A DNA stretch of 64,000 bases from Endobugula sp965225895 (GTDB lineage: Bacteria > Pseudomonadota > Gammaproteobacteria > Pseudomonadales > Cellvibrionaceae): the NCBI GenBank assembly GCA_965225895.1, contig CBDDBR010000011.1, positions 806,001 to 870,000 of the forward strand. The letters are read 5' to 3'. Position 1 is the stretch's first letter, and every line of letters begins with the position of its first letter. Shown here piece after piece: positions 9,811 through 18,703 of this stretch. The notes beneath the pieces are model-generated. The model was not told where the DNA came from. It made no database searches and saw nothing but the letters and a program-made list of their open reading frames with translations. The position numbers and the translations under genes were made by a program.

Positions 9811-10541
9811 GACAAATTGTACTTGATACAGAAACAACGGGTTTAGAACCATCTAAAGGCCATCGTATTATTGAGATTGGTTGTGTCGAACTTGAAAACC
9901 GTAAGCTAACGGGGCGTCATTACCACCAATATATTCAGCCTGAACGTGAGGTAGAAGATCAAGCCATTGAAATTCACGGTATTACTAATGAGTTTTTAGT
10001 GGGCAAGCCTACCTTTATTCAGATCATGGATGACTTTATGCAGTTTGTTGATGGGGCTGAGTTGGTTATTCACAATGCACCCTTTGATGTGGGTTTTATT
10101 AATAACGAGCTTGCACAGTATGGCGGTAGTAAATATCAGCCAATTGATAGTTATTGCAGTGTTATTGATACGCTAATTATGGCGCGTCAAAAGCATCCGG
10201 GGCAAAAAAATAACCTCGATGCACTTTGTAAACGCTATGGTGTTGATAACTCTCAACGTGATTTACACGGCGCGTTATTAGATGCCGAAATCTTAGCCGA
10301 TGTGTACCTGTTTATGACAGGTGGCCAGCGTGCATTATCGCTCAATAGTGGTACAGCGGATGAAGACAGCAATGACAATAAGACATCAGTAATTCGACGC
10401 ATTAGCAGTGATGTGGTGCTACCTGTTATTAGTGCATCAGAAGCAGAGCTTGTACAGCACGAAGAAAAACTGGCAAGCATTGATAAAATTAGCCAAGGTA
10501 ATTGCATATGGCTACAAGAAAACACCGATACATCCCATTAG
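9807..10541 (+). CDS. dnaQ: DNA polymerase III epsilon subunit (proofreading exonuclease)
   Basis: The 3'-5' proofreading exonuclease of DNA polymerase III. Exo I is LDTETTGLE (Asp7, Glu9), Exo II contains HNAPFDVGFIN, and Exo III is HGALLDAE (His154, Asp159). About 60 residues follow the nuclease domain, corresponding to the linker and alpha-subunit-binding tail. The start overlaps the rnhA stop by four bases. The alcohol dehydrogenase gene begins nine bases after the stop. Confidence 0.95.
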   Translation: MRQIVLDTETTGLEPSKGHRIIEIGCVELENRKLTGRHYHQYIQPEREVEDQAIEIHGITNEFLVGKPTFIQIMDDFMQFVDGAELVIHNAPFDVGFINNELAQYGGSKYQPIDSYCSVIDTLIMARQKHPGQKNNLDALCKRYGVDNSQRDLHGALLDAEILADVYLFMTGGQRALSLNSGTADEDSNDNKTSVIRRISSDVVLPVISASEAELVQHEEKLASIDKISQGNCIWLQENTDTSH

Positions 10542-10550
10542 GAGGCATCA

Positions 10551-11570
10551 ATGGTTAATGCTTATGCTGCCTTTAGCGCAGGGGGAGAATTATTACCCTA
10601 TACCTATGAGCCTGACGCATTAGCGCCAGACTATGTGGATATTGCTGTTGAGTCTTGTGGTATTTGCCACAGTGATTTGAGCATGATTAACGATGACTGG
10701 GGGCAATCGCACTATCCTTTAGTGCCTGGCCACGAGGTGATTGGTACGATTTGCGCCGTAGGTGAAAATGTAAAGCATCTTAGTCTTGGGCAGCGAGTGG
10801 GCTTAGGGTGGCATTCTGATTATTGTTTAAGTTGTGAGAGTTGTCATACCAACGATCATAATTTATGCGCATCGGCGCAAGGAACCATCATTGGACGTCA
10901 TGGTGGTTTTGCCGATAAAGTACAGGCACATGCGCAAAGTGTTGTACCGTTACCTACAGGTGTTGATGCTCAGAGCGCTGGCCCATTGTTTTGTGGGGGC
11001 ATAACGGTATTTAATCCCTTGGTGCAATTTGGCATTCAACCCATGGATAAAGTGGCTGTTATTGGTATTGGTGGTTTAGGACACTTGGCATTACAGTTTT
11101 TACGGGCATGGGGTTGTGAGGTAACGGCATTTACATCGAGTGATAGTAAGCGTGATGAGGCGTTTGCCTTAGGCGCGCATCATGTTATTCATTCGCAAGA
11201 TAAGGCAGCACTTAAGTCAGCTGCACATCGCTTTGATCTTATTTTATCCACGGTTAATGTATCGTTATTATGGCATTACTATATTGCAGCTTTAAAACCT
11301 AAAGGGCGATTGCATTTTGTAGGTGCAACATTAGAGCCTATTGATGTATCGGTTTTTAGTTTGATTTCAGCCCAGCGTTCTATTTCAGGTTCGCCAGTCG
11401 GAAGTCCAGCAACAATCGGTACAATGCTTGATTTTGTTGCAGAGCATAATATTGTACCTGCTGTAGAGTATTTTTCGTTTTATCGTGTGAACGAGGCAAT
11501 ACAACATTTACAAGATGGCAAGGCACGTTATCGTGTGGTGTTAAGCCATGACCTTGATTCGTGTTATTAG
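10551..11570 (+). CDS. Zinc-dependent alcohol dehydrogenase (YahK/CAD-like)
   Basis: A medium-chain NAD(P)-dependent alcohol/aldehyde dehydrogenase of 339 residues. The catalytic zinc site is CGICHSD with the GHEVIG histidine/glutamate. The structural zinc cysteines are in the CLSCESCHTNDHNLC stretch, and GIGGLGHLA is the cofactor-binding turn. It resembles the cinnamyl-alcohol-dehydrogenase/YahK aldehyde reductase group, so broad aldehyde reduction is likely. A strong AGGAGG precedes the ATG by six bases. It overlaps the convergent hydrolase gene by four bases at their 3' ends. Confidence 0.88.
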   Translation: MVNAYAAFSAGGELLPYTYEPDALAPDYVDIAVESCGICHSDLSMINDDWGQSHYPLVPGHEVIGTICAVGENVKHLSLGQRVGLGWHSDYCLSCESCHTNDHNLCASAQGTIIGRHGGFADKVQAHAQSVVPLPTGVDAQSAGPLFCGGITVFNPLVQFGIQPMDKVAVIGIGGLGHLALQFLRAWGCEVTAFTSSDSKRDEAFALGAHHVIHSQDKAALKSAAHRFDLILSTVNVSLLWHYYIAALKPKGRLHFVGATLEPIDVSVFSLISAQRSISGSPVGSPATIGTMLDFVAEHNIVPAVEYFSFYRVNEAIQHLQDGKARYRVVLSHDLDSCY

Positions 11571-12457
11571 GTAATCGAATCGTAGAATTTTTTAATACAT
11601 TCAACGTCTTCTTTGTTATTTAACATGGGCGCGTGTCCCACATTTGGAATTTCTTTGTATCTTGCATCGTGCCCGCGGGCAATCATTTTTTCTGCTGTTT
11701 CAGGAGTAAAAAATGTTGATAGTTCTCCACGTAATAAGAGAGAAGGGCACTCAATTTCATCCCAATATTTCCATAAATCAAAATTATAAAACGAGTAATT
11801 TGCTCTAAACGCATCGCCAATTTTGGGGTCGTAGTGAATACGGTAGCCATAGTCTTCTTTAAAACTACTGTATGCTGCCATGCCTTTCCACTGTTTTTCT
11901 GTGAGTTCACCAAATGCTTGATAGGTTTGTTTGTAATAGGCTAATAAATCTTTTTTAGTATCAAAGGTGGGTGCTTTGCCAATATATTTTCCTAAGCGTT
12001 GTAATTCAATACGTTTTAGGTCGGGGCCAATATCATTAAGTATTAAACTTTGTATAGGCGTTTGCGGCATGGCGGCAAGAATAAGCCCAATAATTCCTCC
12101 CATAGACGTACCGATCCAATGTACCTTAGAGACATTGAGGTGTGCTATGAGCGCATTCATATCGGCGCAGTATTGTAAAATATTATAGTTACTTTTATTG
12201 CCAAACCAGTCACTGTAGCCTCGGCCTACAATGTCGGGGCAAATGACACGATAATTTTTTGATAATGCTTTGGCGATAATATCAAAGTCACGGGATAAGC
12301 GAGTGACACCATGTACACAGATAATGGTGTGTTCACTGTTGGGATCACCCCATGCGCGATAATAGTTGCGATGAAACCCTTCGCTACTCAAACCAAAGTA
12401 AAAGTTATCGCTAGGTCCTTTAGTGATGGCTTTATAATTTAAAAAGGCATTAAACAT
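11567..12457 (-). CDS. Alpha/beta hydrolase
   Basis: An alpha/beta-hydrolase of 296 residues with the oxyanion block HGVTRLSRDFD, the nucleophile elbow GTSMGG, a NDIGP segment after it and the catalytic histidine in NVGHAPML. There is no signal peptide, so it is cytoplasmic. It follows the CoA-transferase gene on the same strand after 43 bases and is probably the last gene of the PHA transcription unit. A role in cleaving PHA oligomers or acyl thioesters is plausible from context only. Confidence 0.82.
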   Translation of the reverse strand: MFNAFLNYKAITKGPSDNFYFGLSSEGFHRNYYRAWGDPNSEHTIICVHGVTRLSRDFDIIAKALSKNYRVICPDIVGRGYSDWFGNKSNYNILQYCADMNALIAHLNVSKVHWIGTSMGGIIGLILAAMPQTPIQSLILNDIGPDLKRIELQRLGKYIGKAPTFDTKKDLLAYYKQTYQAFGELTEKQWKGMAAYSSFKEDYGYRIHYDPKIGDAFRANYSFYNFDLWKYWDEIECPSLLLRGELSTFFTPETAEKMIARGHDARYKEIPNVGHAPMLNNKEDVECIKKFYDSIT

Positions 12458-12500
12458 AGAATAAGTAATAGTGGTTGTGAGATGTCATATTCGCTCGTCT

Positions 12501-14483
12501 TTATTTTGCGGATGCAAGAAGAGGAGCACTGTTATCAATTTCAAAAACCTCTTGAAGATATTTTCCTAGTGCTTTTTTAGCTTGTTTGTCGGATTCATAG
12601 AGGTGTGGTGATACTTTACGTTGTGTGAGTGCATCACCTAACTTCATACGTAAGAATGCTCCTGTAGAGTAGCGTGTGCTACTGATATAAAACTCTTCTT
12701 CAAGTGCATTGTTCATATGGCTATGATAGTCCATTAAAATAGGATCAATAAAAACATCGTCATAGTTTACAACCATAGAGAACTTTTTACTGACGCTGTG
12801 ATATAAGTCTTCTACCGTATGTCGAATACGATCAACATCGTCTTTAGCACGAATTTGATAGCCTTCTAAGTTAAGGAAAGCAATGTTACGTTCTCTATCA
12901 TAGCTAATGCGTTCATCGAGTTCTCGCTGTAGGAGTAGATTACTGAGCTGCATAGGTTCTTCTTGAAAAATACATGCAGCCATTAACTTAGGGTTGTTAA
13001 TAATGGGTTTAAAATCCATATGTGCCAAAATATCTTTTTCTATATCAATGCCCGGGGCTACTTCCATCAATTCTAATCCGTTGTAGCGTAGTTTAAATAC
13101 ACAACGTTCGGTCACATAGTAAACAGGCTTTTCTTTCAGTGCGGCCATTTTTCCATTAAAGGTAATTTGCTCTACTGACTTTACAAATTTTTTAATTTTG
13201 CCTTCTTGTAAAATATTTACCTGCCCATTGTTAATGGCGATTTTTAAGCCACTTGCAGTAAAGGTGCCTGCAAAAACAATTTTTCGTGCGTTTTGGCTAA
13301 TGTTAATAAAGCCACCAGCACCAGCGATTTTGGGGCCAAATTTACTCACATTTACATTGCCGTGTTCGTCGGTTTCTGCCAGCCCTAATGCCGCTAAATC
13401 GAGACCGCCTCCGTCGTAAAAATCAAACTGTTGGTTTTGATCAAGTAGGGCATCAATATTAATCGAGCATCCAAAATCGAGGCCGCTTTGGGGTAGGCCA
13501 CCAATAACTCCTGGCTCTGCGGTAAGAGTAATAAAGTCGATAATTTTTTCTTCGTTGGCAATAGCCGCAAGGCCTTCAGGCATCCCAATACCTAAATTGA
13601 CTGTGCCACCCATCGGTAATTCATAGGCACAGCGTCGAGCAATAATTTTACGTTCGCTCAGTGATAGTGGAGCCAAATTGTCGGTGACGGCTTGAATCTC
13701 ACTGGTGAATGCAGGATTAAAAACAGTGCCATATGTTTGTTGGTGGTTTTCGGGTTGAGAGACCACCACGCAATCAACCATAATGCGAGGAATCTTAACC
13801 AGACGTGGGTTTAAACTGTGGTTAGCGGCAATACGTTCTGTTTGTACAACCGTTAGACCTGATGAATTTTTGGTAGCCATGGCAATGGCTAAATTATCTA
13901 AGGTTAATGCTTCTTTTTCTAGGGTGGTGTTGCCATGAGGATCGGAGCTGGTGCCACGTAAAAAAGAGACATTAATAGGAAAGGTTTTATAAAATAGCCA
14001 TTCTTGGCCATCAATTACCATGAGCTGTACAAGATCTTCTGTTGTTACACTATTGAGTTTGCCACCGCTTTGGCGTGGATCAACAAAAGTACCTAATCCA
14101 ACTTGAGTTAAAATACCGCCGCGATGGGCGGCAATATCGCGAAATAATTGGGTAATCGTACCCATAGGAAAATTGTAGGCTTCTATTAAATTGTTGTTGG
14201 CCATTTGTGCAATTTTGGGTACTAAAGCCCAATGCCCACCAATAACCCGTTTAATTAAGCCAATATGAGCAAGCCGATTCGCGCCTTTTGTGTCGCCATC
14301 ACCAGGTGCAGCGGCAAAAACTAGGGTGAGGTCTCTGGGGCTTCCTGTGGTTAAAAAACGTTTTTCAAGGGCTATAATGAGTTCTTCGGGGGTACCTGTG
14401 CCGACAAAGCCAGATAAACATAAGGTATCGCCGTCTTGAATCAGTGCTACTGCATCATCGGCAGAAACTATTTTATTTTTCAT
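12501..14483 (-). CDS. Propionate/acetoacetate-type CoA-transferase with C-terminal extension
   Basis: Residues 1 to about 525 are a fused two-domain family I CoA-transferase similar to E. coli YdiF and propionate CoA-transferase. GFVGTGTPEEL is near the N terminus, and AEPGVIGG carries the catalytic glutamate (Glu323) that forms the CoA thioester intermediate. The remaining 130 or so residues are an extra domain including VNYDD and SSTRYSTGAFLRMKLG. The start overlaps the phaC stop in an ATGA arrangement, so translation is coupled. In this setting it probably exchanges CoA between acetate or propionate and hydroxyacyl or ketoacyl units used by the synthase. Exact substrates are unknown. Confidence 0.86.
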   Translation of the reverse strand: MKNKIVSADDAVALIQDGDTLCLSGFVGTGTPEELIIALEKRFLTTGSPRDLTLVFAAAPGDGDTKGANRLAHIGLIKRVIGGHWALVPKIAQMANNNLIEAYNFPMGTITQLFRDIAAHRGGILTQVGLGTFVDPRQSGGKLNSVTTEDLVQLMVIDGQEWLFYKTFPINVSFLRGTSSDPHGNTTLEKEALTLDNLAIAMATKNSSGLTVVQTERIAANHSLNPRLVKIPRIMVDCVVVSQPENHQQTYGTVFNPAFTSEIQAVTDNLAPLSLSERKIIARRCAYELPMGGTVNLGIGMPEGLAAIANEEKIIDFITLTAEPGVIGGLPQSGLDFGCSINIDALLDQNQQFDFYDGGGLDLAALGLAETDEHGNVNVSKFGPKIAGAGGFINISQNARKIVFAGTFTASGLKIAINNGQVNILQEGKIKKFVKSVEQITFNGKMAALKEKPVYYVTERCVFKLRYNGLELMEVAPGIDIEKDILAHMDFKPIINNPKLMAACIFQEEPMQLSNLLLQRELDERISYDRERNIAFLNLEGYQIRAKDDVDRIRHTVEDLYHSVSKKFSMVVNYDDVFIDPILMDYHSHMNNALEEEFYISSTRYSTGAFLRMKLGDALTQRKVSPHLYESDKQAKKALGKYLQEVFEIDNSAPLLASAK

Positions 14484-15634
14484 AATTGCTCACTTTTATG
14501 AGTAACATCCGTTAATTCGCTTGTTGATAGACTGTCGCGCTGTTCTAACCATTCAACAATCCCTTTGCCTAAGATACCTTGGCATTTTCCACTAACAAAT
14601 ACACCAACATGGCCACTGGGTAGGGGAAGATTGGTATAGTCGTTACTGCCAATATAGTTTTCTAACGCGCTTGAGCATTCGGGGGGAATAATATGATCGT
14701 TAAGCGCAAATATATTGAGCACTGGCATGGTAATATTTTGTAAGTTTACGGCTTGACCATCCAGAACAAATGCATTTTTAATGAGCTTGTTTTCTTGATA
14801 AAGGTCTTTAAACCATTGTTTGGCGGCAGCACCTGGGTGGTCGGGGCGATCAGATAGCCATTTTTCCATACGTAAGAAATTCATTAATTTCTTTTCATCT
14901 TTGGCAATGTCGACTAAATCAAGATTGTATTTAGTCAGTGACTTAATTGGAGTGATCAGTTGAAATACCATGGCCATCAGTTCACCAGGCATATTGCCGT
15001 ATGCGTCGACGAGTAAATCAATATCTTTGGCATCTAAATTACGTGCCCATAAATTAATGTAGCCATGTGACAAGCGGTCGTCGCGTTTATCACCGTGAAA
15101 GTCAACGGGGGTAATACTGGTTATTAGGTTTTGTACATTGTTGGGGTAAAGTGCACTGTAGCAAATAGAAAACACGCCACCCTCGCATATCCCTAAAATA
15201 GTCACCTTATCGATATTGTGAGTTTGCTTGATATGCTCAATGCAGTCGTGAAGATAACCGTTAATGTAGTCATCTAAGGTGAGCCAGCGATCTGCGCGTG
15301 AGGGTGTGCCCCAATCAACAGCATACATATCAATGCCAGCATGAAGCATGTTACGAATGAGCGAACGGTCTTCTTGTAGGTCTGCCATTGTGTAGCGACC
15401 AATTAAGCCATAAACGACAATGACCGGCGTTGAGAGTGTTTGTGTAGCTTGGGGGGTGTAGTGATAAAGAGAGACTTTATCTTGCTGAAATACACATGTT
15501 TTGGGTGTTTCGCCAATGCTCACATCGGTGTTTTTAGTGGCATTTAACTGTTTCATTCCTTTTATGAGATCTTCATTGAATTGTGATAATCCAGCAAAGG
15601 TTGAATAAGCATTAACAGCAGGCAGTATGTCCAA
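14480..15634 (-). CDS. phaC: Class III polyhydroxyalkanoate synthase catalytic subunit
   Basis: PhaC polymerises (R)-3-hydroxyacyl-CoA into PHA on the granule surface, as a complex with PhaE. The length of 384 residues and the adjacent phaE mark class III. The catalytic triad is readable: Cys150 in GICEGG, Asp313 in LNDHIIPP and His342 in SGHVGVF. The box normally reads GICQGG in class III enzymes I recall, so Glu151 is unusual. Translation starts at TTG (15634), preceded by GGGAG at an eight-base spacing. The phaE gene lies 69 bases upstream, and the CoA-transferase start overlaps the stop. Confidence 0.93.
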   Translation of the reverse strand: MDILPAVNAYSTFAGLSQFNEDLIKGMKQLNATKNTDVSIGETPKTCVFQQDKVSLYHYTPQATQTLSTPVIVVYGLIGRYTMADLQEDRSLIRNMLHAGIDMYAVDWGTPSRADRWLTLDDYINGYLHDCIEHIKQTHNIDKVTILGICEGGVFSICYSALYPNNVQNLITSITPVDFHGDKRDDRLSHGYINLWARNLDAKDIDLLVDAYGNMPGELMAMVFQLITPIKSLTKYNLDLVDIAKDEKKLMNFLRMEKWLSDRPDHPGAAAKQWFKDLYQENKLIKNAFVLDGQAVNLQNITMPVLNIFALNDHIIPPECSSALENYIGSNDYTNLPLPSGHVGVFVSGKCQGILGKGIVEWLEQRDSLSTSELTDVTHKSEQL

Positions 15635-15703
15635 GTAAGCGTCTCCCTAATTATTTCATGGTATCTTGGTTTTGTTACAATCAGTTAACAGTATGTAATA
15701 TCA

Positions 15704-16669
15704 TTAGGCCTTTGTCGTTGTTGTTTTTTTCGTTGTTTTTGCCTTTGGTTTTGCGGGTGTTTTTTCGTTGGCGGCTTTTTTCAAGGCTCGTACTTCTCTA
15801 CGTAACTCGGTAATTGTTTTGTGTACATCGTCGATTTCTTTTCGGGTAGGAATGTGCAATGCATCACAAATGACTTCGGCAATTTCTTGTTCATATAAGC
15901 GGTATTCAGAGCTGGCCTTAATCAGTTCTTTTTGTACCTGTAAAAACTCATCTGAGCGGTGCATTTTCATTAATTCGTCGTTAGCAATTGACGACCATAA
16001 CTCGATCAATTTTCGTGGGGATAATTGGTTTTTCTCTTCGGGTTCAACATTTTGAAGATGATGTATAAATTTTTCGTAAGCGGCAATCCAATTTTTAATA
16101 AGAACTTCATAGTAATCATTATTTTTTTCCCCAAGCTCTAGCCACCCATCCATTGCTTTGGCAACGCGATTGTCTATATCAGATACCCCTGAAAATAGGG
16201 GGGCTTCACTAAAACGTTTAAAGCCTTCGTTATAGTCACTGCTAGAAAACTTAAACCAGCTGTGGGGGTTTGAAATGTCTTCTAAGGTTTTTAAAAAGTA
16301 ATCTCGTGTGTCGTCGTCGGGTAAATTAGTAATGAAATCATTCTTTAGTTGTTCAAACACATCTTTACTGCCTTTGAGTACATCATTCATTTGTTTGATT
16401 AATGCATCAGAGCCAGGAAATGCGTTAAGTACTTCGTGCCAGTCTGTAGACGATTGTAAATTGTATTGCGGATTATGTTCGTAGAGTTGTTGAATAAATG
16501 ACTGGTAAATATCGAGAATAGGGTTGTTACTATAGTAAGAGTTGTCTGCACGTGAAAACGATTGATTCCACTTTTGCATATTATCCATCATGTGTTGGCT
16601 CATGGTGGTCTGTGTTTTTTGCCACTCACTGATCATTTTTTGCCAAGGTTCAAGAAATTCATTTGTCAT
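15704..16669 (-). CDS. phaE: Class III PHA synthase subunit PhaE
   Basis: PhaE is the non-catalytic partner needed for PhaC activity in class III synthases. The protein has 321 residues. WQKMISEWQKTQTTM is near the N terminus, and a conserved C-terminal block runs from YRLYEQEIAEVICDALHIP to a coiled-coil (about 270-300). It ends in a Lys/Thr/Ala-rich tail of the type seen in granule-associated proteins. It lies between the DUF6489 gene and phaC on the same strand. Confidence 0.9.
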   Translation of the reverse strand: MTNEFLEPWQKMISEWQKTQTTMSQHMMDNMQKWNQSFSRADNSYYSNNPILDIYQSFIQQLYEHNPQYNLQSSTDWHEVLNAFPGSDALIKQMNDVLKGSKDVFEQLKNDFITNLPDDDTRDYFLKTLEDISNPHSWFKFSSSDYNEGFKRFSEAPLFSGVSDIDNRVAKAMDGWLELGEKNNDYYEVLIKNWIAAYEKFIHHLQNVEPEEKNQLSPRKLIELWSSIANDELMKMHRSDEFLQVQKELIKASSEYRLYEQEIAEVICDALHIPTRKEIDDVHKTITELRREVRALKKAANEKTPAKPKAKTTKKTTTTKA

Positions 16670-16703
16670 GGTTCTGTTACCACCTTAAATATACAGTTTA
16701 TTA

Positions 16704-16970
16704 TCATTTATTGGTCGGTGTTTTTTTCGTGTTTCCATATGCCGTTTGTAATAGTGTGTTATAGAGTTGTGTGTAGTGTTCTGTTGCTTGTATGCCTAAT
16801 GGCATTAATTGTTTTAGTAGGGCTTCAGGATCAGTTGCTTGCTTTATATAATTTTCTATATGGCTTTGCATATTATCCATCATGGCGTTTTGAAAAGGTT
16901 CTAAATCAGGTAAACCCATCAGCTTTCTCGCTTCTTCGGGGGTCATATCCATATCAATAGTGACTTTCAT
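16704..16970 (-). CDS. DUF6489-like small PHA-locus protein
   Basis: A small acidic helical protein of 88 residues beginning MKVTIDMDMTPEEARKLMG. I place it in the DUF6489 group, small proteins found near phaC/phaR genes, from memory. The ATG at 16970 is preferred because GAGG lies four to five bases upstream; a GTG at 16988 would add six residues. It sits 30 bases after phaR and 34 bases before phaE, so it is part of the PHA operon. A role in granule assembly or synthase regulation is inference. Confidence 0.75.
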   Translation of the reverse strand: MKVTIDMDMTPEEARKLMGLPDLEPFQNAMMDNMQSHIENYIKQATDPEALLKQLMPLGIQATEHYTQLYNTLLQTAYGNTKKTPTNK

Positions 16971-17000
16971 AGGGCCTCGATATAGCACTTGTATATGGTG

Positions 17001-17495
17001 CTATTTTTTAGTTGCTTTCTTTGTCGTTTCTTTTTCAGTGTTAGATGTTGTGTGCTGTTGAGTATTAAAGAATTGGCGCTGCATTTCAGACATAGCTTGC
17101 ATGTTTTTATTAGCAATTTCTTGCCACTGTCCAAAAGGAGAGGCATCCATAAATTGCTGCATATTTTCTTGCATAGACTCTTGTTGCTGCATAAACGTTT
17201 TAATACTGGTAGCAATAAAATCACTCATCATGTTTTGCATCGGGTGACCATAAAAGCGAATCAGTTGATTAAGTACGGCTTCATTTAATAAGGGGGTGCC
17301 ACCAAGCTCTTGCTCTGAAACGATTTGTAATAGGAGCGCGCGAGTAATGTCTTCGCCAGAGGTGTCATCAATAATGTTTACATCGGTGCCTAATGCAATA
17401 ATGTTTTTAATTTCTTTTAGGGTGATGTAGCGACTGTCTTCGGTGTCGTAGAGTCGTCGATTGGCGTATTTTTTAATGATTCGTTGATGCTTCAT
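17001..17495 (-). CDS. phaR: PHA synthesis repressor PhaR
   Basis: PhaR binds both DNA and nascent PHA granules, repressing phasin genes until polymer is present. The N-terminal DNA-binding domain is clear (KKYANRRLYDTEDSRYITL, then LLLQIVSEQE), followed by the second domain, with the MQNMMSDFIATSIKTF stretch. The tail is rich in Gln, Thr and Lys. At 164 residues it is in the normal range. It appears to be the first gene of the minus-strand PHA operon; the IS30-family element sits just upstream of its promoter region. Confidence 0.93.
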   Translation of the reverse strand: MKHQRIIKKYANRRLYDTEDSRYITLKEIKNIIALGTDVNIIDDTSGEDITRALLLQIVSEQELGGTPLLNEAVLNQLIRFYGHPMQNMMSDFIATSIKTFMQQQESMQENMQQFMDASPFGQWQEIANKNMQAMSEMQRQFFNTQQHTTSNTEKETTKKATKK

Positions 17496-17513
17496 AGATA
17501 TTGCTTGCCTACT

Positions 17514-17558
17514 ATTCTGCTACTGATTATTCATTGTGCCTTAATCAATAAAAAAATA
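17514..17558. promoter_or_regulatory. Inverted repeat upstream of phaR
   Basis: CTACTATT at about 17515-17522 and its complement AATAGTAG at about 17550-17557 form an eight-base inverted repeat in the phaR upstream region. It could be an operator or chance in an AT-rich stretch. No convincing -35/-10 pair was found around it. Confidence 0.25.
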
Positions 17559-17589
17559 GTAGTCGATTTATTACCGATATTAAGGGGGC

Positions 17590-18677
17590 CGAATTCATAT
17601 ACTAACCGCGACACCTTTTAATAGTAAGAAGGTGAGCTGTAATATACGTGTTTTTTCACTCCCGCCAAGAAGTAGAAAAGCACTATGATATATCAACAAC
17701 TCACCTATGAAGAAAGAATAACGTTTTCCACCCTCAAACGGCAAGGTCTATCTATTAGAAAAATAGCCCGCATGATGGGAAGGCATTTTTCAACCTTATA
17801 CAGAGAGCTAGCACGCAATCGTTGCTTTATCATTGATGGTGCCTACAGACCAAGCAAGGCACAGTACCGAACCGTAGCTAGGCGTAAACGTTCAAGACGT
17901 AATCGGCACTACAAGCCTTGTGACTTTAAGATAGTCAGGCGATTACTCAAACGAAGATTAAGTCCAGAGCAAATCGTTGGCGTTATTCGTCGTTTCCAGT
18001 TAATGACTCGACCATTAAGCCATGAAACCATCTACCAATATATTTGGCGTGATAAAGCGAACGGAGGTAATCTTTGGACATACCTACGCCAATCGTCAAA
18101 GATACGAAGAAAGCGCTATAAAGCCTATGATAGCCGAGGCCGTTTAGCTAACAAGCGACATATATCAGAACGGCCAGCCAGCGTAGAAACTCGTAAATAT
18201 AAAGGGCATTGGGAGATTGATACCGTTCATGGACGCGGCAGCAACCACTGTATTGTCACGTTACTTGAACGCAAGACGGGTTATGTCATGATTGGGAAAA
18301 TTTCTGACAAATCAGCCGCTGCTGTCAATAAAAAAACTCTGGGTTTGATTCATCGTGATCCTAGTCATTTCAAAACGATCACGGCCGATAATGGAACAGA
18401 GTTTCATCAATATAAAAAAATAGAGGAAAGGCACCCTGTACGGTTTTACTTTGCGAACCCCTACCATTCTTGGGAAAGAGGAAGCAACGAACATGTGAAC
18501 GGATTAATTCGGCAGTACCTTCCCAAAACAAAGAGCATGGAAAACGTTACACAACAACAATGTGATCGAATTGCTACCGCATTAAATACACGCCCAAGAA
18601 AACGGTTTAATTATAAAACACCAGAGGAGATGTACCATGGTATTTAACCATTATTGTCGCGCTTCAAACTTGATACT
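17590..18677 (+). mobile_element. IS30-family insertion sequence, intact
   Basis: A single complete IS30-family element of about 1.09 kb carrying one transposase gene. Imperfect terminal inverted repeats share the core CGCGACA (17607-17613 and, inverted, 18655-18661) plus outer TCA (17595-17597 and 18671-18673). An AGGGGGC direct repeat flanks it at 17583-17589 and 18678-18684; IS30 elements usually duplicate only 2-3 bases, so part of this may be coincidence in a G run. Deleting the element plus one repeat rebuilds a long hairpin, consistent with insertion into a terminator between the phasin and phaR genes. Exact ends are uncertain by a few bases. Confidence 0.85.
17685..18647 (+). CDS. IS30-family transposase
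   Basis: A full-length 320-residue IS30 transposase. The N-terminal helix-turn-helix includes LTYEERITFSTLKRQGLSIR. The DDE triad is intact with the family spacing: Asp179 in HWEIDTVHG, Asp235 in TADNGTEF and Glu269 in GSNEHVNGLIR, 33 residues later. No frameshift or stop is present, so the element is probably still mobile. It is transcribed opposite to the surrounding PHA genes. Confidence 0.95.
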   Translation: MIYQQLTYEERITFSTLKRQGLSIRKIARMMGRHFSTLYRELARNRCFIIDGAYRPSKAQYRTVARRKRSRRNRHYKPCDFKIVRRLLKRRLSPEQIVGVIRRFQLMTRPLSHETIYQYIWRDKANGGNLWTYLRQSSKIRRKRYKAYDSRGRLANKRHISERPASVETRKYKGHWEIDTVHGRGSNHCIVTLLERKTGYVMIGKISDKSAAAVNKKTLGLIHRDPSHFKTITADNGTEFHQYKKIEERHPVRFYFANPYHSWERGSNEHVNGLIRQYLPKTKSMENVTQQQCDRIATALNTRPRKRFNYKTPEEMYHGI

Positions 18678-18679
18678 AG

Positions 18680-18703
18680 GGGGCATAAAATCATCAATGC
18701 CCC
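18680..18703 (-). terminator. Remaining half-hairpin of the phasin terminator
   Basis: GGGGCAT (18680-18686) and ATGCCCC (18697-18703) form a seven-base stem with a ten-base loop just after the phasin stop. There is no T run directly after it on the minus strand now, because the IS30 element begins there. The pre-insertion sequence would have extended the stem to about 14 pairs. Confidence 0.5.

Noticed and set aside
13198..13419. Plus-strand open frame within the CoA-transferase gene
   Set aside because: Shadow of a well-supported gene; no ribosome-binding site and no recognisable protein.
17685..18647. Transposase as a pseudogene
   Set aside because: The reading frame is full length with helix-turn-helix and DDE residues in correct spacing.
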